A stretch of DNA of 64,000 nt from an uncultured Ruminococcus sp. (lineage in GTDB: Bacteria; Bacillota; Clostridia; Oscillospirales; Ruminococcaceae), in assembly GCA_937926145.1 (NCBI GenBank), contig CALANW010000165.1:1-64000 (forward strand). Direction: 5' to 3'. The position numbers and the translations under genes were made by a program. The notes beneath the pieces were generated by a model that saw only the letters and a program-made list of their open reading frames with translations, was not told the origin of the DNA and searched no databases. This document shows positions 7,356 to 16,583 of this stretch, one piece after another; positions within the stretch are counted from its first letter, which is position 1, and each line of letters starts with the position of its first letter.

Positions 7356-10300
7356 TTATAATTTTAAGCCTATCATTGCCTCGATCTCCGCAACAAGTCC
7401 GCGGTACATCTCCATAAGCCTGCCGTGTTCGGCTTTTATAATGTCGGCTTCACCGTTTTTCGCTGCAAATTCAAGCTTTTTCGCAAGTTCCGAAACCTCT
7501 GCCGCGCCGACAGTCAGCGATGTGCTTTTGAGTGAGTGAACATATATCGCGTAATTTTTCCAGTCCTCATTTTCAAAGGAACTTTCAAGATTTGCGGTGT
7601 TTTCCTCCGCCGCTTCCGCAAAGGCTTTCATTATCTCGAAGTAAAGCTCCTCACTGCCGCCGCTGTACTTTAATCCGACAGCGCGGTCGATGTAGTTCGT
7701 CGTAAGATCGGCTATTGGGGCGGCATTTTCGTGCTTCGGCTCTTCAACATAAGGTTTGACAAGCTCCTTTGGCAGCAGTGCAAGGACGGTCTTTTCCAGC
7801 TTTATGGGGTCAACGGGTTTTGAGATATAACCGTCAAAGCCAAGCTTCAGATAGACCTCTCTCGAGTCGGAAAAAGCGTTCGCAGTGAGCGCAACAACGG
7901 GAGTATCTTTGCAGAGGTTCTCCCCGTCCCTTATTCGGCGGAAAGTTTCCGTTCCGTCGATATCGGGCATCATCTGATCGAGCAGTATGAGCGAATAGCG
8001 TCTTTTTTTCACGGCTTCAAGACATTTAACGCCGCCGTTCGCCGTGTCGATATGTATTTTTGTACCTTTGAGAAGTCCCTGAACGACCGCAAGGTTCATT
8101 TCATTGTCATCAACAACGAGGATATAAGCATCGGGAGCGATGAATGACGGAACATAGCCGCCCTTTTTCTCGTCCGAAAGCTTCAGTGCGCCGAGTTTCT
8201 CTTCGCCGAGCTTTTTCTGACGGACGGAGAAGCCGAACACCGAACCTGAGCCATAAGTGCTGATAAAACGAAGCTCCGTTCCCATAAGTTCAAGCAGGCT
8301 TTTGCATATTGAAAGTCCAAGACCCGTTCCCTCGACTGTCTTGTTGCGCTTTTCGTCAAGGCGCTCAAACGTGTTGAAAATTTTGTCCTTGTCCTCGTCC
8401 TTTATGCCTATGCCCGTGTCTTCGACCGAAACGACAATGTTTATTTCGCCGTCCGAGATATCTTCGTGATATACCTTGAAGCTGACGTGACCGTGTTCGG
8501 TGTATTTTATCGCATTGGTGATGATGTTCGTTATGACCTGTTTGAGCCTGAGCTCGTCACCGAAAAGATACCTCGGTATCTCGGGCGAAATATCATAGCG
8601 GAAACGAAGTCCCTTTTCACGGCATTTTACATCAGCCGCGTGAATTGTGTCGACGAGCATATTGCTTATATCGTATTCGGCGCAGACAATGCGTATCTTG
8701 CCCGATTCTATCTTTGAGATATCGAGGATATCGTTGACTATCGAAAGGAGCGTTTTCCCCGAATTTTTTATATCCTCCGAATACCGGAGAATACTTTCGC
8801 TGTCGGCTTCGCGGCGTATCATCTCATTCATTCCGAGAATGGTATTGATAGGCGTTCTAATCTCGTGCGAAACGTTCGCAAGGAACTGGCTCTTTGCGTT
8901 GTTCGCACGGTCGGCTTCTTCCTTTGCGGCGCTTATCTCGTCATACTGTCGGCGAATGACCGAAAGGCTGCCGAGCTTTGTGATTATCCACGTTATGAAT
9001 GCGATGCAAGCCGCCGCGATGAGAAGCAGATACGCTTCAAATATCGTGGTTTCATAGAATTCCGCTTCCTTTTCGACGAGGTAAACAGCCTCCTTGACCA
9101 CTGCGCCGTCCGAGCCGAGTATCTGAAAATGAAGCTTGTATGTGCCGTGTTTAAGGTTGGTGAAGCTTATATCGGAAAGCTCGCTCTGCTCAACGTCAAC
9201 ACTGCTTGCCTCAAAGCCCTCAAGCTCGATATGAACGGCAGGGTCGCTGAGTGTGTAATTCAGTACGGACGGCTCAAAATCAAGCCTCTTCGCGTAGGAC
9301 GGTATCACGAACTTGCCCGTGTAGCCGTCCTCGCTGACGGGATAAACGACTTCCCTGTCGTTGAGCCGAACCTGATTTACAGCGATGTTGAAGTCGGTCG
9401 TGCTGCTGTAAAGGTCGCGGAGCGAAACCGTGTAAACGCCGCTGCTGCTACAAAAAACGAGCAGATCGTCCTCAGTGCAGAGATTCCACGAATTCGCCGT
9501 TATCGAAGCGCCGAAGCCGTTTTTGCGGTTGTAAAGCTTATACTCCGAGCAGATATCCCTTTCGAGCTCCGATGCGCTGACCGAGAAAAGTCCCGAGCTG
9601 CCGAGTATCCACGCGGTATCGCGTTCTTCATCTATGTAAATATCGAAATTGTTCGTGTATCGGAAAGTCGTTATCCTGTGCGTTTCGTAGTTCTTATCCA
9701 TTGTGTAAAGACCCGTTCCCGTCACTACGAAGTAAATATCCTTGTATGGAACTATGCGAAGAATAACGGGCGAAATGCTCTCACTGCCGATGTGATAATA
9801 TACTCTTCCCCCGTCCAGAACGTAAATGCCGTCGCCGTCGCTGCCTGCAAGAACGCGCCCGCTTTCTTCCTCTATGGCACAGAGTATGTGCGGATTGTCC
9901 AGTCCGTAATCGGCGGAGAGTGTATGCGTGACCTTGTCATCGTTTATATAGGATATGCCAGTCGAGCTTGCGGCGAATATAGTCCCGTCCGAAAGCTCCA
10001 TTGTGAAGCGGAACTTTGAGCCGTTAGTACCTGCGGAATATTCATTGAAAAGCTTTGCGGTCTGTTCCTTGTGATTGTATTTTACAAGTCCGTCCTGACC
10101 GTAGGTGGATATCCAGACATTGCCCTTGGAATCCTCCGTGATGTTTCTTATCCTGCTGCCGTCAAGCTCCTTAACTATCGCCGCATCGACGTTTTCTCCG
10201 CTGCTGTCGATCATCTGAAGTCCGCTGTCATAGCCGATGTAAAGTATATCTCCGCTTGCGCATACGGCGTTTGCGACCTGCTCACCGAGTCCGTATCGGC

Positions 10301-11306
10301 TGCTGAGATTGCGGAACGGGTTGACCGTTGCTTTTATCACGCCCTGACGGGTCGAGATGAACCAGGTGTTGCCCTGATAGTCGGTCACAGCGTCAATGAT
10401 GTTGCTGTTGAAATAATCGAGCGTCATCTGCGTAACTTTGCCGAATTCGTCTATCTTCGCGATGCCGTTGTCGGCGCAGACCCAGTATCCGCCGTCTTCC
10501 GCAGGCTTTATGTTCGTCACCGCCGTGCAGGGCGAAACGTTCGCATACATTTTCTGCTGTATCCTGTTTTCGTCAACGCTGCATTCATAAACACGAAAAC
10601 GTTCCGTTCCTGCGAGGAAAACGCCGTTACCCACATAGTTTATGCTGTCGAAAGCGCTTCCGTCAATGGCTGTTTCGCTGCGCAGGCATTTTCCGTCCCT
10701 ATACGCCGCGAGAACACCGCTGTTCGTAACAGCCATTATCGTTCCGTCCTCCGAAGCCGCCGCGGAGGTTATGTATGTGATGTCGCTGTCGAACTGCACG
10801 ACCGAAACTCCGTCTTCGAGCGAAATGAAATAGGAAAGTCCTGCCGTTCCGACAAAGATATTGCCGTTTGCGTCCTCGGTGAAGCAGCGTATCGACTTTT
10901 CCGAAAGTCCTTTTTCGCTGCCGTATGAAACGAATTCGTGCTGCGCCGTGTAGCAGTAAACGGAGCTTTCATTCGTGCCTATCCACATATTTCCGCGCTT
11001 GTCAATATAAAGCGCACGAACGCTGACAATGCCGTTTTCCGCACCGAAAAGCGAGAACCTCGTTCCGTCATAGCGGTAAAGTCCCATATAAGTTCCGAGC
11101 CATATATATCCGTCGGACGACTGCACTATCGCGTTCACGCTGCTCGTCCCGAGGTCTGTTTCGCTGTTGTAAAGCTTGACATCAAAGCCGTAGAAAGGAT
11201 CGGACGCAGCCTTTGCCTGAGCCGCTACTCCTCCGAAAGCCGCAAAAATGCATATCGTCAGCATCAGCGATGCAAAGCGTTCCGTTATAGTTTTAAGCTT
11301 TTTCAT
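7356..11306 (-). CDS. Hybrid two-component sensor kinase with periplasmic-type beta-propellers, receiver and HPt
   Basis: A 1316-residue hybrid two-component system. A signal peptide or anchor (1-34) precedes an extracytoplasmic sensor with repeated propeller blades of the Reg_prop type (GYIWLGTYMGLYRYDG, GNMWIGTNESSVYCY, GNVWISTYGQDGLVKY; about 40-630) and a Y_Y_Y-like beta-sandwich (about 660-745). After the membrane helix at 757-778 comes the HisKA domain with His814 in SHEIRTP. The HATPase has N box NAIKYTEHG, G1 DTGIGIK and G2 GTGLGLS. The receiver has Asp1110 in LLDQMMPD and Lys1163 in SKPVD, and the C-terminal HPt has His1257 in VHSLKST. In Bacteroides such proteins sense glycans; here no DNA-binding output domain is present, so phosphate is probably passed to a separate regulator. 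The gene overlaps its upstream membrane partner by 14 bases. Confidence 0.93.
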   Translation of the reverse strand: MKKLKTITERFASLMLTICIFAAFGGVAAQAKAASDPFYGFDVKLYNSETDLGTSSVNAIVQSSDGYIWLGTYMGLYRYDGTRFSLFGAENGIVSVRALYIDKRGNMWIGTNESSVYCYTAQHEFVSYGSEKGLSEKSIRCFTEDANGNIFVGTAGLSYFISLEDGVSVVQFDSDITYITSAAASEDGTIMAVTNSGVLAAYRDGKCLRSETAIDGSAFDSINYVGNGVFLAGTERFRVYECSVDENRIQQKMYANVSPCTAVTNIKPAEDGGYWVCADNGIAKIDEFGKVTQMTLDYFNSNIIDAVTDYQGNTWFISTRQGVIKATVNPFRNLSSRYGLGEQVANAVCASGDILYIGYDSGLQMIDSSGENVDAAIVKELDGSRIRNITEDSKGNVWISTYGQDGLVKYNHKEQTAKLFNEYSAGTNGSKFRFTMELSDGTIFAASSTGISYINDDKVTHTLSADYGLDNPHILCAIEEESGRVLAGSDGDGIYVLDGGRVYYHIGSESISPVILRIVPYKDIYFVVTGTGLYTMDKNYETHRITTFRYTNNFDIYIDEERDTAWILGSSGLFSVSASELERDICSEYKLYNRKNGFGASITANSWNLCTEDDLLVFCSSSGVYTVSLRDLYSSTTDFNIAVNQVRLNDREVVYPVSEDGYTGKFVIPSYAKRLDFEPSVLNYTLSDPAVHIELEGFEASSVDVEQSELSDISFTNLKHGTYKLHFQILGSDGAVVKEAVYLVEKEAEFYETTIFEAYLLLIAAACIAFITWIITKLGSLSVIRRQYDEISAAKEEADRANNAKSQFLANVSHEIRTPINTILGMNEMIRREADSESILRYSEDIKNSGKTLLSIVNDILDISKIESGKIRIVCAEYDISNMLVDTIHAADVKCREKGLRFRYDISPEIPRYLFGDELRLKQVITNIITNAIKYTEHGHVSFKVYHEDISDGEINIVVSVEDTGIGIKDEDKDKIFNTFERLDEKRNKTVEGTGLGLSICKSLLELMGTELRFISTYGSGSVFGFSVRQKKLGEEKLGALKLSDEKKGGYVPSFIAPDAYILVVDDNEMNLAVVQGLLKGTKIHIDTANGGVKCLEAVKKRRYSLILLDQMMPDIDGTETFRRIRDGENLCKDTPVVALTANAFSDSREVYLKLGFDGYISKPVDPIKLEKTVLALLPKELVKPYVEEPKHENAAPIADLTTNYIDRAVGLKYSGGSEELYFEIMKAFAEAAEENTANLESSFENEDWKNYAIYVHSLKSTSLTVGAAEVSELAKKLEFAAKNGEADIIKAEHGRLMEMYRGLVAEIEAMIGLKL

Positions 11307-11877
11307 TCTGCACCCCGTTCTCTTTTCTGGCGGAAAGCTTCTTCCGAACTGCGCCGACCGTCAGATAAGCCACTGTCATTGAAAGCACCTTGTCGGGTAT
11401 GTCGATGAACATCTGCGAAAGCACAGCCTTTACGACCGTCCCGATGCGGTACTGCGAAAGCATATCGAAAAGTGCGCTCCCCCAAACGTTGTTCGTCCTG
11501 CCGTCATAAAGTATGCAGTTGACGGGAACTGCGCAGGCAACGGTTATGATACCCATAAGTATTCCCGTGCAGAGCGCGCTGAACAGCGTTCCGCAAAGTC
11601 CCTTTTTCGTAATGAATCCGACCGCAAGACCGATGATAATGTTTATCAGTGAAAAAATTATCGAAGTGCCGCCGAAGCATATCCTCGATATAAGATTTGA
11701 CAGAAGTCCGACCGCACCGCCGACTATCGGACCGCACAGACACGCCGATATCATCGTTCCCATTGTGTCGAGCCAAAACGGAACGGGACAAACGAGCGTG
11801 AAAACGCGTCCGCCGATATTGAGCAGGATACACAGCACAGCCGTCAGAGCAATGCCGACATAATTTTTATTTTTCAT
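11293..11877 (-). CDS. S-component-like integral membrane protein coupled to the hybrid kinase
   Basis: A 194-residue protein with about five or six transmembrane segments. The sequence FWLDTMGTMISACLCGPIVG followed by GLLSNLISR resembles substrate-binding S components of ECF vitamin transporters and related membrane sensor modules. Neither ECF ATPases nor a T component is nearby. Its stop codon lies 14 bases inside the hybrid kinase gene, so translation is coupled. A role as membrane sensor or ligand carrier for the kinase is inference. The ATG at 11877 has GGGGA upstream; an in-frame extension would begin above the ribosome site and overlap the -10 promoter region. Confidence 0.6.
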   Translation of the reverse strand: MKNKNYVGIALTAVLCILLNIGGRVFTLVCPVPFWLDTMGTMISACLCGPIVGGAVGLLSNLISRICFGGTSIIFSLINIIIGLAVGFITKKGLCGTLFSALCTGILMGIITVACAVPVNCILYDGRTNNVWGSALFDMLSQYRIGTVVKAVLSQMFIDIPDKVLSMTVAYLTVGAVRKKLSARKENGVQNEKA

Positions 11878-11923
11878 CAAATAGTTCCCCTTTTTTGACC
11901 TTTTTATCGCATTTTTCCATAAT

Positions 11924-11952
11924 ATTATATCATTTGGAGGAGAAATTTTCAA
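11924..11952 (-). promoter_or_regulatory. Promoter of the S-component-like/hybrid kinase operon
   Basis: On the minus strand, TTGAAA (11952-11947), 17 bases and TATAAT (11929-11924), placing the start about 40 bases above the ATG at 11877. Confidence 0.75.
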
Positions 11953-12010
11953 CAAAATTTGTTATTTCCTTTAATTTTATTATAAAAAAATGGTTTTGGT
12001 TTCGCCGCTA

Positions 12011-12039
12011 TTGAAATATGCATCGTTTTGTGCTATACT
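12011..12039 (+). promoter_or_regulatory. Promoter of thiI
   Basis: TTGAAA (12011-12016), 17 bases and TATACT (12034-12039) with an extended TGC element. The start near 12046 gives a 40-base leader and rules out the longer in-frame extension upstream of the ATG at 12086. Confidence 0.75.
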
Positions 12040-12085
12040 ATTAATAATTATGCTGAATTTATCAGATTTTTCGGAGGAATATAAA

Positions 12086-13270
12086 ATGAGTGAAATTATC
12101 CTTATAAAAGAGGGAGAAATTGCCATAAAAGGTCTTAACAAGCGAAGCTTTGAGGACGCTATGGTAAGAAATATCCGCCGCAGACTTTCACGCCTCGGCA
12201 AATTCGAGTACGACCGCTCACAGTCTACAGTCGTTATCCGCCCTTTGAGCGAAGATGTTGACTTTGACGAAGTTGAGGACGTTGTATCAAAGGTCTTCGG
12301 CATCGCCGCTTACTGCCGCGCGCTCGTTGCGGAAAAAGATTTTGAAGTTATCGCAAAGTCGGCTATCGAATACAACCGCGAGGTGCTTGAAACCGCGCGT
12401 TCCTTTAAGGTAAATGCCAAGAGAGCAGACAAGAACTTCCCTATGCGCTCACCCGAGATCTGCGCGGAGCTTGGCGGAAGAATTCTTGACGCTTTCCCGC
12501 ACCTTGTCGTTGACGTAAACAACCCCGATGTTATCATCACCGTTGAAGTACGTCAGACCGAAGCTTATATCCATTCGGGCAACAAAAAGGGCGCAGGCGG
12601 AATCCCCGTCGGCACTTCGGGTCAGGCAATGGTGCTCCTTTCGGGCGGCATCGACAGCCCCGTTGCGGCTTATATGATGGCAAAGCGCGGAATAAAGCTT
12701 TCCGCTATCCACTATGTTTCCCCGCCGTACACCTCCGACAGAGCAAGGCTCAAAGTTGAGCGCCTTTGTCAGAAGCTCACGCCTTGGTGCGGCGACATCG
12801 CTTTCTACTGCGTTCCTTTCACAGAGATCCAGGAAAAGCTCCGCGACAACTGCCCCGAAGAGCTTTTCACTATCATTATGCGCCGCCTTATGATGGAAAT
12901 TGCCCAGCGTATCTGCGAAGAAAAGCAGATACAGGCACTTGTTACGGGCGAAAGCGTAGGTCAGGTAGCAAGCCAGACCATCGGCGCTATTGTCTGCACG
13001 GACGCAGCCTGCCGTATGCCCGTTTTCCGTCCCGTTATCGGTATGGACAAGACCGAGATCATCGAGATCGCGCGCAAGATAGACACCTTTGAAACATCTA
13101 TCGAGCCTTACGAGGACTGCTGCACGGTATTCACACCGAAGCACCCCAAGACAAGACCTATCCTCGCCGATGTCGAAGCCGCACAGAACAGCTTCGATTT
13201 TGAGCCGCTCATACAGTGGGCAGTTGAAAATACCGAGCTCAAAGTTTTCCGCGGCGGCGAAAACGAATGA
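12086..13270 (+). CDS. thiI: tRNA 4-thiouridine synthetase / thiamine sulfur-transfer enzyme ThiI
   Basis: A 394-residue cytoplasmic enzyme that uses ATP and persulfide sulfur to make 4-thiouridine at tRNA position 8 and can supply sulfur for the thiazole of thiamine. An N-terminal ferredoxin-like region and THUMP domain (to about 165) precede the PP-loop ATPase motif SGGIDS at 176-181. The C-terminal block CCTVFTPKHPKT is typical of the family. No C-terminal rhodanese domain is present, as in most Gram-positive versions, so sulfur delivery by a partner cysteine desulfurase is implied. The ATG at 12086 has CGGAGGAAT upstream. It is transcribed alone or with the following unknown gene. Confidence 0.93.
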   Translation: MSEIILIKEGEIAIKGLNKRSFEDAMVRNIRRRLSRLGKFEYDRSQSTVVIRPLSEDVDFDEVEDVVSKVFGIAAYCRALVAEKDFEVIAKSAIEYNREVLETARSFKVNAKRADKNFPMRSPEICAELGGRILDAFPHLVVDVNNPDVIITVEVRQTEAYIHSGNKKGAGGIPVGTSGQAMVLLSGGIDSPVAAYMMAKRGIKLSAIHYVSPPYTSDRARLKVERLCQKLTPWCGDIAFYCVPFTEIQEKLRDNCPEELFTIIMRRLMMEIAQRICEEKQIQALVTGESVGQVASQTIGAIVCTDAACRMPVFRPVIGMDKTEIIEIARKIDTFETSIEPYEDCCTVFTPKHPKTRPILADVEAAQNSFDFEPLIQWAVENTELKVFRGGENE

Positions 13271-13329
13271 TATCATTTTCCCCAAAGCGCTGATTTTGTG
13301 CGATATATCATCATTTTTGAAAATATTTC

Positions 13330-13358
13330 TTGCAATTCAGGAAATAATATGTTATAAT
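13330..13358 (+). promoter_or_regulatory. Promoter of the unknown gene at 13433
   Basis: TTGCAA (13330-13335), 17 bases and TATAAT (13353-13358); the start would be near 13365, leaving a leader of about 70 bases. Confidence 0.7.
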
Positions 13359-13432
13359 TTAAACTGTATTGTTGAAAATAAAATTTACGGCGGCGCGGAT
13401 ATTGCTTCTGCCGTCGGGATTGGAGAATTATA

Positions 13433-14407
13433 ATGGCATTTCCCGTTTTTACACCGTCTTATTTCAAAGAGCTTGTTGATGTTACAGGTCCTGAGGAAAA
13501 ATACAAAGACTTTTCCGACATCATCGTTTCACCGGCAGCAGTCGAGTATGTGCTTTATCTCAGCAACCCCGATGTTGTCCGCAGAATGATGAAGGAATCA
13601 ACGCTTTCCTTTAAAATGGTACAGCTCACGGGTGAAAAAGAGCTTCCTTTCATCGATAGTTCCAAGGCTGCTATCGAAGCTAACCCGACAGCAAAGTATT
13701 ACTGGCAGCTCCGCTCACTCTTTATGGGCATTCTCCAGAACAAGGAACTTCCACTCGAAAGCCGTCTGCTCCTGCTCAACTACGGTGTCAAGACCGTTCA
13801 GGGTATGATTGATCAGGATCAGGCTAACCTTATCCCACGCTTCATTGAACGCTTCGTAATGGACAGGGATTATGAAAAGACACTCAAATTCTTTGACGGA
13901 CTTTCTTTCTCACCGACATTCTCGCTCGTTGACGGAATCTCGCTCCTCAAAGCAGTTAAAAAATCAACTCCTGCATTCAAGGAAGTTATGGCTGAAGTTT
14001 ACAAGAACCTCGGCGTTTCGGGTCCCGAAACACTCAACCTTGTTGATATGAACAAGTATGTGAAGCTCCGCGAAAAGTACAGAGATGATTTCCTCGCAAA
14101 TCACTCCGACTGGATGGAGAATCTCCTTGTCAACTACGTTTGGACATACTGCATCCCTTACGCTTGCTCGGATAAGCTCAGCATCTGGGACAACTATGTG
14201 TTCTTCTGCGCACTTTACAATGCTTACAAGGTACTTCTCACCTGCTATATGGACGGCAAGGGCGAAGAGGACTTCGTAAAGGCTGTTTCATCGTTCGATG
14301 ACGCGCTCCGTCAGAGCGGCGACGACCTCATCTGGAAAATGGTTCTCGCTATCAAGAACGCAGGCGAAGCAAACAACGGCGATATGGCTATCCTCGTTCT
14401 CAGCTGA
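13433..14407 (+). CDS. Uncharacterised all-helical cytoplasmic protein
   Basis: A 324-residue protein I do not recognise. It has no signal peptide, no membrane segment and no nucleotide-binding, metal-binding or catalytic motif visible by eye. The composition is rich in Leu, Lys, Phe, Tyr and Asp, and the spacing of hydrophobic residues suggests stacked alpha helices. The ATG has GGAG at suitable distance, and a good promoter lies 75 bases upstream, so the gene is real. Codon use (preference for C-ending codons in a highly expressed style) is like that of the neighbouring aminoacyl-tRNA synthetase-like gene, suggesting strong expression. The 93-base gap to that gene carries a hairpin. Confidence 0.6.
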   Translation: MAFPVFTPSYFKELVDVTGPEEKYKDFSDIIVSPAAVEYVLYLSNPDVVRRMMKESTLSFKMVQLTGEKELPFIDSSKAAIEANPTAKYYWQLRSLFMGILQNKELPLESRLLLLNYGVKTVQGMIDQDQANLIPRFIERFVMDRDYEKTLKFFDGLSFSPTFSLVDGISLLKAVKKSTPAFKEVMAEVYKNLGVSGPETLNLVDMNKYVKLREKYRDDFLANHSDWMENLLVNYVWTYCIPYACSDKLSIWDNYVFFCALYNAYKVLLTCYMDGKGEEDFVKAVSSFDDALRQSGDDLIWKMVLAIKNAGEANNGDMAILVLS

Positions 14408-14442
14408 GTTTTTGAAAATAAATACTATTATAGTCAATGACG

Positions 14443-14479
14443 ACAAAGCGCAGTGCATACTATGTGCGCGGCGCTTTGT
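14443..14479 (+). promoter_or_regulatory. Hairpin in the leader of the MetRS-like gene
   Basis: The stem ACAAAGCGC / GCGCTTTGT, with an inner AGTGCATA/TATGTGCG pairing, ends nine bases before the GGAGG of the MetRS-like gene. There is no T-run, so it is unlikely to be a simple terminator. It could be a processing or translation-control element. It is too short to be a T-box. Confidence 0.45.
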
Positions 14480-14500
14480 TCAATTTATGGAGGTTTTGTT

Positions 14501-16525
14501 ATGGGAAACAACGCTAATCCCGAATATAACAAGAAGAAAATTTCAAGAGATAACCGCCCCGAATTTCCCAAAAGAGCAGTTATCACGGGCGGTATGCCTT
14601 ACGGCAACAAGCAGCTCCACTTCGGTCACGTTGGCGGAGTTTTCGTTTTCGCCGATGTTTACGCAAGATTTCTTCGCGACAGAATAGGCAAGGACAATGT
14701 TATCTTCGTCAGCGGCACAGACTGCTACGGCTCGCCTATCGCAGAAAGCTACCGCAAGCTCGTCGAAGAAAAAGGCTACAAGGGAACTATACGCGACTTC
14801 GTTCAGGCTAATCACGAAGATCAGAAAGCGACCCTCGAAGCTTACGAGATAAGCACGAACCTTTTCGGCGCATCGGGTCTGGGCAGAACAGCCGAGATAC
14901 ACAATATGGTTTCCGATAAGCTTATCCGCAGACTTTATGAGAACGGCTGCCTTAAAAAGATCACAACTCCGCAGTTCTACGATGAAAAGGTCGGAACGTT
15001 CCTCAACGGCAGACAGGTAATCGGCAAATGCCCCGTTCAGGGCTGCCAGTCCGAAAAGGGCTACGCTGACGAATGTGACCTCGGTCACCAGTATATGCCC
15101 GTAAACCTCATCGACCCACGCTCCACGCTTACAGGACTTCGCCCCGTATTCCGTGACGTTACAAACTGGTATTTCAAACTCACCGAGTATTATTCTCTTC
15201 TCAAAGATTATATGAAAATGCTCGATGCAAAGGACAATGTCCGTCAGGTCGTAAAGAAAACTATCGGCGAGTTTCTCGAACCGCCCGTTATCTACGTTAT
15301 GAACGACTATATGGACACCTATCTCTCCGTAAAGGATCAAATGGCTGAGCATGAACTTATCGAAGAGCCGAAAAAGACTTCGTTCACTATCAAGTTCAAC
15401 GAACTCACCGACCGTGATAAGGCTTGCGAAATACTTACCGAAAAGGGCGTTCGTTTCAGAACGGGCAAGACCCTCGTTCCGTTCAGACTTACAGGCAATA
15501 TCGAGTGGGGCGTTCCCGCTCCCGTGCTCGAGGGCGAAGACCCACATACGATTTGGGTTTGGCCTGAATCACTCTGGGCACCTATCTCGTTCACAGTTGC
15601 ATACCTCGAATCTATCGGCGCAGATAAGGATAAGTGGAAGGACTACTGGTGCTCCAAGGATGCAGGCATCTACCAGTTCATCGGTCAGGACAATATCTAC
15701 TTCTACGGCGTTGCACAGACAGCAATGTTCTGCGCACTCCAGAGCGGCGAGATCACAGCCGAAACTCCCGACGGCGAGCTTCAGAACTCAACACTCGTTG
15801 CAAACCACCATATCCTCTTCCTCGATAAGAAAGCTTCGAGCAGCGGCTCTGTAAAGCCTCCTATGGCAAAGGAACTTCTCAATTATTATACAGCCGAGCA
15901 GCTCCGTATGCACTTCCTTTCGCTCGGACTTGGTATGCGTTCGGTAAGCTTCCAGCCTAAGCCGCTCAATCCTAACGCTAAGCCTGAGGACAGCGACCCC
16001 GTAACAAAGGAAGGCTTCCTCCTCTCGAACGTTTTCAACAGAATAATCAGAACGTGCTTCTACGAAACACAGAAGTATCTCGACGGCAATATGCCTGTCG
16101 GAAAGGTCTCGGACGAAATTCTCGCAGAGAGCGAAAAGGCTGTCCTCGAATACGAGCGCTTTATGTATAAGTTCGAGTTCCACCAGGTAACCTATGTCCT
16201 CGACTCCTATATCAGAAAAGCAAGCAAGTATATGGCAAAGTACAAGAACGAGACCGATAAGAGCGACGATAACGAAAAGCGCAAGCAGTGGCTCATCGAC
16301 GTTTTCCATACCATTAAAACAGCAATGATACTCCTCCACCCTATCGCTCCGAGCGGTACAGAGGGCGTTAGAGATTACCTCCAAATCGACGAAACAGTAT
16401 GGAATTGGGATAATATCTTTGATACCTTTGAAACACTTCTCCCGAATGAGACAGAGCATAAGCTCAAGTTCCTTGAACCGAGAACGGACTTCTTCACACG
16501 TCACGAAAGCCAGTTTGAGAAATAA
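14501..16525 (+). CDS. Methionyl-tRNA synthetase-like class I protein with degenerate KMSKS
   Basis: A 674-residue class I aminoacyl-tRNA synthetase of the MetRS type. The HIGH motif is present as HFGH at residues 40-43 after MPYGNKQL. A zinc-knuckle-like insert has Cys177, Cys182, Cys192 and His196. The MetRS core block GQDNIYFYGVAQTAMF is present, and the C-terminal anticodon-binding helical bundle follows. The KMSKS signature is reduced to K444-A-S-S-S, so the second lysine is missing. There is an insertion at roughly 270-345 before NIEWGVPAPV, and the C-terminal tRNA-binding domain seen in many MetRS is absent. It may be a functional divergent MetRS or a paralogue with another role; I therefore give no symbol. 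The ATG at 14501 has GGAGG seven bases upstream. Confidence 0.8.
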   Translation: MGNNANPEYNKKKISRDNRPEFPKRAVITGGMPYGNKQLHFGHVGGVFVFADVYARFLRDRIGKDNVIFVSGTDCYGSPIAESYRKLVEEKGYKGTIRDFVQANHEDQKATLEAYEISTNLFGASGLGRTAEIHNMVSDKLIRRLYENGCLKKITTPQFYDEKVGTFLNGRQVIGKCPVQGCQSEKGYADECDLGHQYMPVNLIDPRSTLTGLRPVFRDVTNWYFKLTEYYSLLKDYMKMLDAKDNVRQVVKKTIGEFLEPPVIYVMNDYMDTYLSVKDQMAEHELIEEPKKTSFTIKFNELTDRDKACEILTEKGVRFRTGKTLVPFRLTGNIEWGVPAPVLEGEDPHTIWVWPESLWAPISFTVAYLESIGADKDKWKDYWCSKDAGIYQFIGQDNIYFYGVAQTAMFCALQSGEITAETPDGELQNSTLVANHHILFLDKKASSSGSVKPPMAKELLNYYTAEQLRMHFLSLGLGMRSVSFQPKPLNPNAKPEDSDPVTKEGFLLSNVFNRIIRTCFYETQKYLDGNMPVGKVSDEILAESEKAVLEYERFMYKFEFHQVTYVLDSYIRKASKYMAKYKNETDKSDDNEKRKQWLIDVFHTIKTAMILLHPIAPSGTEGVRDYLQIDETVWNWDNIFDTFETLLPNETEHKLKFLEPRTDFFTRHESQFEK

Positions 16526-16562
16526 TTCGGAATTAGGAATTCGGAGTGCGGAATTATTGCAG
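16524..16562 (+). repeat. Half-site of repeat family C (AATTCGGAATT-type edge)
   Basis: A run of imperfect AATTCGGAATT units directly follows the stop codon of the MetRS-like gene. It matches the ends of the elements at 58683-58905 and 61708-62041. No second, inverted edge is seen nearby, so this is a solo or truncated copy. Confidence 0.6.
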
Positions 16563-16583
16563 AGCTGGCATTTGTCGGGCAAT

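Noticed and set aside
8865..10019. Plus-strand 384-codon frame opposite the hybrid kinase
   Set aside because: Lies entirely antisense to propeller and kinase domains with clear motifs; no ribosome site or recognisable domain.
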